The notes beneath the pieces are model-generated. The model had not been told where the DNA came from. It did not search any database and was given only the letters and a program-made list of their open reading frames with translations. The translations under genes were made by a program, and so were the position numbers. Shown here piece by piece: positions 19,323-26,906 of a stretch of DNA of 43,815 bases. Origin of the DNA: JBCCTJ01 sp039198585 (GTDB lineage: Bacteria > Bacteroidota > Bacteroidia > Cytophagales > Amoebophilaceae). The stretch lies in contig JBCCTJ010000002.1 in NCBI GenBank assembly GCA_039198585.1, positions 1 through 43,815 of the forward strand, given 5' to 3'. How positions within the stretch are numbered: the first letter of the stretch is position 1; each line of letters starts with the position of its first letter.

Positions 19323-19874
19323 TTACCTTGGACTTTTTGTCCAAACATTTTTCAGTTGTTGCAACCTTGCTCGGAAGCTTGCATCGAGCCGCTTATTTTT
19401 AAATGTCAGAATATAACCACCTACTAGTTCAGGGTTCACGAGTACGGACAGCTGTACTGCTTTCCATCCTGTTATTTTTTTGATAAAAATGACCAAGCTT
19501 TTTTCTAGTGTAGTGGAGAAAATAGGATGAGCTAACTCAATAAGTGCTTTTCCGGTTTGTTGATTTTTATGATATAGATCGATAAATGCTACAGCAATTA
19601 CTTGTAAGTAGGCGATTCTTTTTTTCTTAATGACTAACAATAAAAAGTGCAATGTAAGTGGAGTAATTTTTTCTTTGAGTAGCTTACTGACTAGCTTTTG
19701 TCTAGCTTGGCTAGTATAAAGAGGGTTATTAAGAAAAGAGCGAAACAGTGAAGATTCTCTAATTAATGCTACTATTTGCTGCATATCTTCATTGCCTTCA
19801 TGCAGCATCTTGTGCATTTGTAAAATATTAAAAAACGATTTAGCATATCGCTCGGCTATCATATGTTCATTCAT
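19323..19874 (-). CDS. atpH: F-type ATP synthase subunit delta
   Basis: A 183-residue protein that joins F1 to the peripheral stalk (OSCP homologue). The N-terminal helical domain begins AERYAKSFFNIL, the usual start of the family. The C-terminal ELVGGYILTFKNKRLDASFRARLQQL matches the conserved end of delta subunits. It lies between atpF (22 bases) and atpA (36 bases). Confidence 0.94.
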   Translation of the reverse strand: MNEHMIAERYAKSFFNILQMHKMLHEGNEDMQQIVALIRESSLFRSFLNNPLYTSQARQKLVSKLLKEKITPLTLHFLLLVIKKKRIAYLQVIAVAFIDLYHKNQQTGKALIELAHPIFSTTLEKSLVIFIKKITGWKAVQLSVLVNPELVGGYILTFKNKRLDASFRARLQQLKNVWTKSPR

Positions 19875-19896
19875 ACAACTATAGATAATCGTGATT

Positions 19897-20400
19897 TTAG
19901 TTTGCTCTTTCTATGTTTCCTTCTTTTAGTAATTTAGCTAAAACAGCTTTCTGTATATTTTCGTTTTGTAGTTCACGTTTCAATATTTTTTGACTAGCGT
20001 CAATGACAAGAATACCAGCCTTTTTCTTGAAAGCCTGTAATGCTAGTTTTTCTTCTTTTTTAATGTCCTCTTTGGCCTTTTTGATTATAGTATTATACTC
20101 TTCTTCTGCACTTAGCTTAGCCTCAGCTATCAAAGCTTTTTGTGCAGCTTGCGCCTTCTGAATCAGCTTACTTTTTTTTTGATTTGCTTTTTCTATCAGT
20201 TTTTCTGCCATCAAATGCATTCGCTGCGCAGTTTTTCGTGCTTCTTCTTCTTCTTTAAGCGCTTGGGTATACTTTTTTTCTTGTTGCGTTATAAAGGAGA
20301 GTATAGGTTTCCAGGCAAACTTTCTGAGTACAAGATAAGCTACTACTAGAATAATAGTTTGCCAAAAAATAAGTCCTATATGTGGCGTAAGTATGTCCAT
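19897..20400 (-). CDS. atpF: F-type ATP synthase subunit b
   Basis: A 167-residue stalk protein: a single N-terminal membrane helix (residues about 8-26, GLIFWQTIILVVAYLVL), then the conserved lysine/proline turn FAWKPILSFI, then ~130 residues of charged coiled coil (for example EEEEARKTAQRMHLMAEKL) that dimerises and reaches up to delta. The length is near the usual 155-170. It sits 16 bases after atpE and 22 before atpH. Confidence 0.95.
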   Translation of the reverse strand: MDILTPHIGLIFWQTIILVVAYLVLRKFAWKPILSFITQQEKKYTQALKEEEEARKTAQRMHLMAEKLIEKANQKKSKLIQKAQAAQKALIAEAKLSAEEEYNTIIKKAKEDIKKEEKLALQAFKKKAGILVIDASQKILKRELQNENIQKAVLAKLLKEGNIERAN

Positions 20401-20416
20401 ACAACTAGCATTACTC

Positions 20417-20632
20417 CTATGATCTAGCTACTAAAAAGCAGACTAGTAATCCAAATAGAGTAGCGCCTTCTATAAGCACCATAGGTACAAACTGGGAACT
20501 ACTAATCTTATCGGCAATATCTGGTTGACGTCCCATGGCTTCCATGCCAGCTGCTCCTATCTTACTAATACCATAAGCAGCTCCAAAGACGATGATGCCT
20601 ATGCCTAAATATATAAATATTAAAGAATCCAT
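20417..20632 (-). CDS. atpE: F-type ATP synthase subunit c
   Basis: A 71-residue hairpin of two membrane helices forming the rotor ring. The polar loop is GRQPD at 34-38. The ion-carrying carboxylate is Glu55 in VLIEGATLFG. Compared with sodium-binding rings, the position equivalent to the first-helix glutamine is isoleucine and the residue after the glutamate is glycine rather than serine, so the ring should be proton-coupled. The gene is 40 bases after atpB and 16 before atpF. Confidence 0.96.
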   Translation of the reverse strand: MDSLIFIYLGIGIIVFGAAYGISKIGAAGMEAMGRQPDIADKISSSQFVPMVLIEGATLFGLLVCFLVARS

Positions 20633-20672
20633 AATACAAGTTGTTAAAACAATAAAAATTAATAATCACCAT

Positions 20673-21668
20673 TTATTTCTCATGTTGTTGCACTGCATTT
20701 TTCATAGCAATTGCAGACAAAAGCGTGAAAATGTAAGCTTGTACAAAAGAAACAAATATTTTTAATAATAGTATAAATACGCCAAATGGAATTGCTATTC
20801 CAGCCATAGCTATATTGTTGAATATAAAAATAAGACCAATAACGGTGGTCAATAATAAATGACCTGATAACATATTGACGAAAAGGCGCAACATTAAGGT
20901 AAAGGGCCTAATAAATAATCCTAACACTTCAAGGGGTACTAGAATAGGAAATAGAAACTTAGGTACACCAGGGGGATTAAAAATATGGCGCCAGTAGTAA
21001 CGAGATCCATTCATGTTGGTCATCAAGAAAGTACCTACTGCTAATACAAAAACCACAGAAATATTACCTGTAACATTCCCTGCACCAGGCAAGAGACCTA
21101 ATAAGTTATTGAGAAGTATATAGCAAAAAATAGTCAATAGGTAGGGTGTGAAGCGATGGTAGTGCTTTTCACCAATATTTTTTCGAGCAACATCTTCTCG
21201 TATAAATTTAACAAGTGCCAGAAGTAAGATGGCTGCACCCTGTACTTTTTTATTAGTTGGTCGACAGTAATGCCAAGCAAATAGTAACAGTAAGCAGAGT
21301 AAAATTACAAGGCTTAAAAACATAAAAAATACATTTTTTGTAATAGAAAAATCGTAAACATTAGCCCCACTCATGGCTACAATACGACCATTTTCTAGCT
21401 TAAAATCTTTATACATGGAAGGATGCCCCTGCTTATTAAAGAGACGACGGGAAGAAAACAAACTAATGCCTTTTCCTTTTTGATAGAGAATCACTGGAAG
21501 ATAGAGATTGACACCTCCGAAATGAGCTACATGAGCATCTTTGGTATGTTCTACGATGAAGTCAGTACTCTTTTCTTGTTCTGTATGGTGTGAAAAGGAA
21601 AAGGGAAGCCACCAGAACACAAGAGCAAGTAGTATAATATGGACGATAACTTTTTTTATTGTTTGCAT
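20673..21668 (-). CDS. atpB: F-type ATP synthase subunit a
   Basis: A 331-residue membrane stator that, with the c ring, forms the two proton half-channels. The essential arginine is Arg261 in TLMLRLFVNMLSGH, and the C-terminal helix has FVSFVQAYIFTLLSAI. The first ~110 residues carry a hydrophobic signal-like start (IIHIILLALVFWWLPF region) and an extracytoplasmic segment before the first channel helices. This long N terminus, about 60 residues more than E. coli, is common in Bacteroidetes. His270 replaces the acidic residue found in E. coli at that spot, a frequent natural variant. It is the first gene of the atpBEFHA unit. Confidence 0.95.
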   Translation of the reverse strand: MQTIKKVIVHIILLALVFWWLPFSFSHHTEQEKSTDFIVEHTKDAHVAHFGGVNLYLPVILYQKGKGISLFSSRRLFNKQGHPSMYKDFKLENGRIVAMSGANVYDFSITKNVFFMFLSLVILLCLLLLFAWHYCRPTNKKVQGAAILLLALVKFIREDVARKNIGEKHYHRFTPYLLTIFCYILLNNLLGLLPGAGNVTGNISVVFVLAVGTFLMTNMNGSRYYWRHIFNPPGVPKFLFPILVPLEVLGLFIRPFTLMLRLFVNMLSGHLLLTTVIGLIFIFNNIAMAGIAIPFGVFILLLKIFVSFVQAYIFTLLSAIAMKNAVQQHEK

Positions 21669-21935
21669 TGCAGCAAATATACATTTTTTTAGTGACTAGG
21701 TATGTCTGACTCTATTTTTTAATACAAAAAAAGAATGATTGCAGATCGTAGTCAACCTATTATGATAGTGGAAACACGCTCGGTGTAGCAAGACTAGCCC
21801 CCAATAAGCAAACGATAATTGGACAAACCAAGATAGTAATTACGCAAAGAAGATTTTCTAACAGGCTAAATATATCAATCTCAATGTGGTATACTTTTTT
21901 CTTAGTGAATCATACCTACTAGCTCATCTATGATC

Positions 21936-23450
21936 TTAGTTAGTGTGAACTTTTTTCTTAATAACAACTACTTTTCTATTCATGAAGGAGCGAATACCTT
22001 CTTTTCCCAATTCTCTTCCATAGCCAGACTTTTTAATACCTCCAAATGGCAAACGTTGATCAGATACTACTAAATCATTGATGTAGCAAGTACCAGTGCG
22101 GATTTTTGTAAGTGCTACTGCTGTAGCGCGCTCCATATGACTAGTAAAGATAGTAGCTGCCAATCCATAGCGAGTGTCATTGGCAAGCGCAATTGCTTCT
22201 TTTTCATCAGCTACATGAAAAATACAAATAATAGGGCCAAAGAGTTCTTCTTGATAAGCAGGAGATTTGTTGGGGATATTGGTCAGAATCGTCACAGGAT
22301 AGAAAAATCCTTTTCCAGGAATGGGATGGCCTCCTACTAAGCAAGTTGCTCCTGCTGCTATGGTTTGAGTAACTTGTTGGTGAATAGTATCTCGTAAATC
22401 AGCTCGCGCCATGGGACCTATTTTGGTTGTTTCTAACATGGGATCTCCATGTAGATAATACTTTTTGACATGTGCAAGCAGCTTTTCAATAAAAATATCT
22501 CGAATATCTCCTATTAAAATAATTCGTTTAGCAGCAATACATACTTGTCCTGTATTACTGCATCGAGATTGAACACACTTTTGAATGGCTAGGTCTAAGT
22601 CAGCATCAGGGTAGATAATACATGGATCATTACCCCCTAGTTCTAGTACTACTGGCTTTAATGATTTTCCAGCTGTTGCTGCCACGGCACTACCTGCCCG
22701 TTCACTACCTGTCAGGGTAACGCCTGCTACCCGCTCATCTTGAATTACCTGGATAGTTTGACTACTACTAATAACAAGTGTCTGAAAAACTCCTTCAGGA
22801 CAACCCGCTTCTAAGAAGATATTCTCTATAGCTTTTCCTATATTTACTACGTTAGAAGCATGTTTGAGAAGTCCTGTATTGCCTCCTATTAGATTGGGAA
22901 TAGCAAAGCGAAAAACTTGCCAAAAAGGAAAATTCCATGGCATCACAGCGAAAATAACGCCTAAAGGCTCATAAGATTGATGAATGACTTCTTGCGCAGT
23001 TTCTACTGTATCAGTTGCTAAAAAGGCATTGCCATGCTCTACATAATAATCACAAAGCTTAGCACATTTTTCTATTTCTTCCTTTGCTTCTGTTATGGGC
23101 TTTCCCATAGACTGGACAATCATCACTGCATACTCGTCTTTTCGCTTACGCAGCATCATGGCTACTTTTTTGATTATGCTAGCTCTCTTTTGAAAACTAA
23201 GAAGCTCCCATTTTTGTTGTGCGTCTGCTGCTTTTGTGATCGCTTTTGTAATGTCGCGACTACTAAGAGGCTGGTAAGCATCAATAATTTCTTCGGTAGT
23301 AGGATTAATAGTTTGCATGACGGTAGATAATTTTTCGGCAATATTATTTTTTCTCAGTATATAAAAATACAAACCAAGTAGCAACAAAATCCCTAAAATA
23401 GCATAACGAAAATAAATATTACGAAAAAAAGAGGCTCCTAAATTTTTCAT
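21936..23450 (-). CDS. Aldehyde dehydrogenase with N-terminal membrane anchor
   Basis: A NAD(P)-dependent aldehyde dehydrogenase most similar in layout to the succinate-semialdehyde dehydrogenase group. Conserved segments are MPWNFPFWQVFRFAIP (cofactor and active-site region), the general-base block VLELGGNDP, the catalytic cysteine in NTGQVCIAAKR, and the late EELFGPI and PFGGIKKSGYGRELG. Before the enzyme there is an extra segment, FRYAILGILLLLGLYFYIL, a clear membrane helix. The enzyme proper begins at MQTINPTTEEII, which would be the ordinary start of a soluble relative. I take the ATG at 23450 (MKNLGASFFRN); an upstream TTG at 23522 would add 24 residues. The anchor may therefore be a real extension or an over-long start; the frame is open through it. 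The substrate is not determined. Confidence 0.88.
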   Translation of the reverse strand: MKNLGASFFRNIYFRYAILGILLLLGLYFYILRKNNIAEKLSTVMQTINPTTEEIIDAYQPLSSRDITKAITKAADAQQKWELLSFQKRASIIKKVAMMLRKRKDEYAVMIVQSMGKPITEAKEEIEKCAKLCDYYVEHGNAFLATDTVETAQEVIHQSYEPLGVIFAVMPWNFPFWQVFRFAIPNLIGGNTGLLKHASNVVNIGKAIENIFLEAGCPEGVFQTLVISSSQTIQVIQDERVAGVTLTGSERAGSAVAATAGKSLKPVVLELGGNDPCIIYPDADLDLAIQKCVQSRCSNTGQVCIAAKRIILIGDIRDIFIEKLLAHVKKYYLHGDPMLETTKIGPMARADLRDTIHQQVTQTIAAGATCLVGGHPIPGKGFFYPVTILTNIPNKSPAYQEELFGPIICIFHVADEKEAIALANDTRYGLAATIFTSHMERATAVALTKIRTGTCYINDLVVSDQRLPFGGIKKSGYGRELGKEGIRSFMNRKVVVIKKKVHTN

Positions 23451-23697
23451 ATAATAATGATTTGCTTGTATTGTGACTGAGTGTATCACAATACAAGGTA
23501 TAAGATAATATTTTGGAATCAAAAATACAATTCACCCTGTCTAGCAGTTCTATTCACGTTTCTATAAGCTTTTTTTGCTTCTTTTATCTTATCTCAATAC
23601 CCTACACAAGTAGCCCAAAAATTAATGCTAAAAAGCTTCAGTATATAATGACTTATCCAGAGCAATGATTGTATCAGGAATGTATTGTGCTAATGAG

Positions 23698-26600
23698 TTA
23701 TTTCTTCCAAAACTGCCACCATCTAGACTTAGAATCAATATTTTTTTTTCCTACTTTTTTATACATAAATAGGTACAACGAAGTATCACGTTCAATTCTT
23801 ATATTTATATCATTTTCTAAGTTCTCTTCACTGCCTATTAACTTACGATCTAAGTCATCGACATAGTACCATTGGCCCTGTTTTTGTTTGTAAGCTGTGT
23901 AGTGACCATAATTAGGTGTTGAGCCATTATGCAGAATAATGCCTTCACAAACATAGTGTAATTGTTTTGCATAACGATTCGTTGAATCTTCTGTAAGTGT
24001 AAGCTCCCGATCTGGTTTGACTTTGAATTCAGTTAATTTACGGGTTTGGAAGATATTTGTATCAAAATCAAATAACTTGGGAATAATAGGCAAATAGTCG
24101 CCTTTTAAATTGCGAATTTGCTTTTTTCTTTGCTTCAAGTCAAATTTAATAGTTTTAGTATCAAGATCAATATGAATGCCTGGTACATCATGTTGTAGGT
24201 TATTGTTTATTACGACCCCTTTTCTAGCAATTGCATTTTGGATATTTTCTCTGTTAAATCCCATATTGACTAGGTTATCCAATAGCTTGCTTTGGAATAC
24301 TTGCTCTAGGGCATATTTCTCCTGATTACTAGGGTCTACTGTGGTAGGAAGCATGTTTATATTAGGGTTATCAAACGCATCTTGATTGTTCCTTAGCCTC
24401 CTATTCATTTCCTTTTTTCTTAGTTTTTTTAATTTTTGATATTGCAGAAATGGTGCTTTAGTAGCATCGTTGATTTTTTCATATTGTTCTAGTAATCTTT
24501 TTCTAATCTCAGGATTGCCTTGTGTCATAGCCTCTAGTAGTGTTTTGAATGGAATAGCCAGAGCATCATCTGGGATTTCTACTTGATGTAATTCTCTTTT
24601 CAAGTAATAACTAAGTAGCTCATTTTTAGGTAGATTTTTTCTCTCTCCTGCTCTTCCAAAAGAAAATTCGTAATACTGACAAGCCATCTTGTTTTTGTTT
24701 GTATTTTCATCTTTTTTTAGAAACCCATTCTCTAAACTAAGTGGGTGCCTCAGTCCTACTTCTATATCAAATTCTTTATTAGCATCATAACATACAGTAA
24801 TCCATCCATAATCAAGAGGATAGCCAAACCCCATCAAATCTGTTAAATGAATAAAAAACTCGCTAACATCTTCTTGAGAACCAATAGAATATCTTGATAT
24901 CTGGTTGATTGGGGCAACTTCCTTAATATAAAGTGAGTCTCCTTGCCATTGATTTTGGGTATTTTGAATAAGTTGGTTAATACTTTCTTTAAGATCTATA
25001 ATAATTTGGTTAGCTATTTTTTCTTCTCCTATCCTAACATCCAAGTATGGGAAGGAGTGATTGAGTATTGATTGCCTGATGTCAGAATTCTGATCAGGAA
25101 TTGTGAGTTGATATAGCATCTCTAGTTGTTTGATCAACTGGGAATATCTTATTTCAAGTTGGTTAATAAGTTCTTTATTCCTTGCTTTTGCTGATTGATC
25201 TTTATCAATACTCTTAGTAATTTGGTTTTTTAATTCTTCTACTTTTGTAGGGAGTTCCTGCACAGCTAGCATACAATTGATAAGATTAAAAATATTAGCT
25301 GTCGAAAATTTCCTTGTTGCAACTTCACCTTGTGAAAAATTAATGGTGTCAATGATTTTATCTTTTAATAATTCTGCTAAATTGTGGCTGATCCTAATTT
25401 CTACAGGTAGACTTTTATATTCATGATTATTTCTGTCACGTTTAACTTTTTTATCCAGTGCAAGTATTTCATGTTTCAAATAATCCCCATATGCTTGTAT
25501 CAAGGAATTGAAAAAACAAGTAGCTCCTTCATTGTTGATTCCCCGCACTTTTTCCAGAGTTGATTTATTATCATCTTGATTGTTAGGCTCTCTTTCTATT
25601 GTTTGAACAGATAAAGAATCCCATAGATAGAGTGTAGATAGTAGCAAATTGCCAAAAAACGAGCATAGTGTTATTATATTACGCAATAGGCCAGGTTCTT
25701 CTTCGTCACTGGTATCCTGTCTGATTTTTTTTATGTAGGTCTTCTTATAAAAAAGATAACTTGCTTGTTGGCTTGCTTCTTGGAAATCTTGCCGGTTGAT
25801 GCGCGTGCATAGCCATCTATTTTCTTGTGGTGTACAGCGATAGTAAACTACTCCCTTGCTAGTCATCATTTTTCGATAAGCGTGGTAATTTTGGTCTAGG
25901 GTATCATAAACGATGAATCCTGTAAGTTTTAGTTGTGTATTTTGATCAGTCAGATGATCTTCATAGTGAGTCTTTAGTGGAACTTTTATTTTTCGCTGCT
26001 CTTCATTTTTTGGTATGACGATCATGCTATTTTGATCAAAACTTAACCCTTTTTCTGAGGTAATTTTATCGATTCTGATTGTTACTTTTCCATTATGATA
26101 GCGTATTTTTTTGGGATTATGGAATATTTTGTTAAACCTAGGATCTATGCCAGCATTGTGCAAAAAATGTTTTATTTCTTTGTGAGCTATACTTTTATCT
26201 CTGGCTTGTAGATACTTTTTTATATGCCCTAATTGTTTTTGACTAAGAGGTTCTCTCATGAGTGCAAAAGCAGCTGTAATAGGTATCCAACGTACCTCTT
26301 CTTTCTTCTTTACTACGGACTTGATGATTTTCTTTAAACTTGTTTTTTTTCTTACATCTTGCTGATCAATGGATAAGTGAGTTGTGAGGTTGACTTGGGT
26401 AGTAAGCAGAACCCAACCCTCTGTTAGAGAGAAACTCCCATACTCATACTGGTAATCGGTAATGTGATAGTTATTTTTCTGTATCTCTGTTAAATACTTT
26501 TGTAGTATTTTTTGACTAGATTGACTGAGGTCAATATTAAACCGATCGAAAACTTTTTGTATTGCATGATTAGGAACCACTTGTCCTACTTCATTAGGGA

Positions 26601-26856
26601 AAGACCCTCTATGAGCCCCTTCTGCTTTAATTAACTTATTCAGATCGAGGTCAGCTAAAAGTAAAGCATATAAAAAATGAGTATTTTTTTTTTCTTTATC
26701 TTCTGCTGCATTAGCTGTTTGTATGCCTAAAAAAATGATTAATAACATACAAACAACTAAATTTACTAAGCTATTTGATTGATGAGCTATTACTTTTTTT
26801 TTGATTTTGTATTTTATTTTTTTTTCCATATTGCCCAAAAATAAATAATTATTCAT
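23698..26856 (-). CDS. Membrane-anchored ubiquitin-specific protease (USP, C19 type), first copy
   Basis: A 1052-residue protein with the parts of a eukaryotic-type deubiquitinase. Residues 1-50 hold a very basic start and a signal peptide ending in TANA. Residues 55-375 are a domain shared with the two upstream neighbours. Residues 392-413 are a membrane helix. From 438 comes a USP core: Cys box GINNEGATCFFN (Cys447), the QQD-type box SQEDVSEFF (661-668), a UBA-like NLVNMGFNRENIQNAI (MGF at 865-867), LPIIPKLFDF, and the His box with NYGHYTAY (His985) followed by WYYVDD (Asp1000). The triad Cys447-His985-Asp1000 looks complete, so hydrolysis of ubiquitin or a ubiquitin-like tag is expected from the family. 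The core is larger than the usual ~350 residues because of coiled-coil insertions. The ATG at 26829 (MEKKIKYK) is an equally good start. It is the last gene of the lon-hslU set, 50 bases after the second copy. Confidence 0.88.
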   Translation of the reverse strand: MNNYLFLGNMEKKIKYKIKKKVIAHQSNSLVNLVVCMLLIIFLGIQTANAAEDKEKKNTHFLYALLLADLDLNKLIKAEGAHRGSFPNEVGQVVPNHAIQKVFDRFNIDLSQSSQKILQKYLTEIQKNNYHITDYQYEYGSFSLTEGWVLLTTQVNLTTHLSIDQQDVRKKTSLKKIIKSVVKKKEEVRWIPITAAFALMREPLSQKQLGHIKKYLQARDKSIAHKEIKHFLHNAGIDPRFNKIFHNPKKIRYHNGKVTIRIDKITSEKGLSFDQNSMIVIPKNEEQRKIKVPLKTHYEDHLTDQNTQLKLTGFIVYDTLDQNYHAYRKMMTSKGVVYYRCTPQENRWLCTRINRQDFQEASQQASYLFYKKTYIKKIRQDTSDEEEPGLLRNIITLCSFFGNLLLSTLYLWDSLSVQTIEREPNNQDDNKSTLEKVRGINNEGATCFFNSLIQAYGDYLKHEILALDKKVKRDRNNHEYKSLPVEIRISHNLAELLKDKIIDTINFSQGEVATRKFSTANIFNLINCMLAVQELPTKVEELKNQITKSIDKDQSAKARNKELINQLEIRYSQLIKQLEMLYQLTIPDQNSDIRQSILNHSFPYLDVRIGEEKIANQIIIDLKESINQLIQNTQNQWQGDSLYIKEVAPINQISRYSIGSQEDVSEFFIHLTDLMGFGYPLDYGWITVCYDANKEFDIEVGLRHPLSLENGFLKKDENTNKNKMACQYYEFSFGRAGERKNLPKNELLSYYLKRELHQVEIPDDALAIPFKTLLEAMTQGNPEIRKRLLEQYEKINDATKAPFLQYQKLKKLRKKEMNRRLRNNQDAFDNPNINMLPTTVDPSNQEKYALEQVFQSKLLDNLVNMGFNRENIQNAIARKGVVINNNLQHDVPGIHIDLDTKTIKFDLKQRKKQIRNLKGDYLPIIPKLFDFDTNIFQTRKLTEFKVKPDRELTLTEDSTNRYAKQLHYVCEGIILHNGSTPNYGHYTAYKQKQGQWYYVDDLDRKLIGSEENLENDINIRIERDTSLYLFMYKKVGKKNIDSKSRWWQFWKK

Positions 26857-26906
26857 AGAACATTTTAAATCAAGAATACTCAGCTTATATAGGTTACATT
26901 CTTTGA

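Noticed and set aside
18898..19416. A 172-codon plus-strand frame opposite atpA/atpH
   Set aside because: Antisense of strongly conserved atpA; Pro/Ser-rich translation is typical of such shadows.
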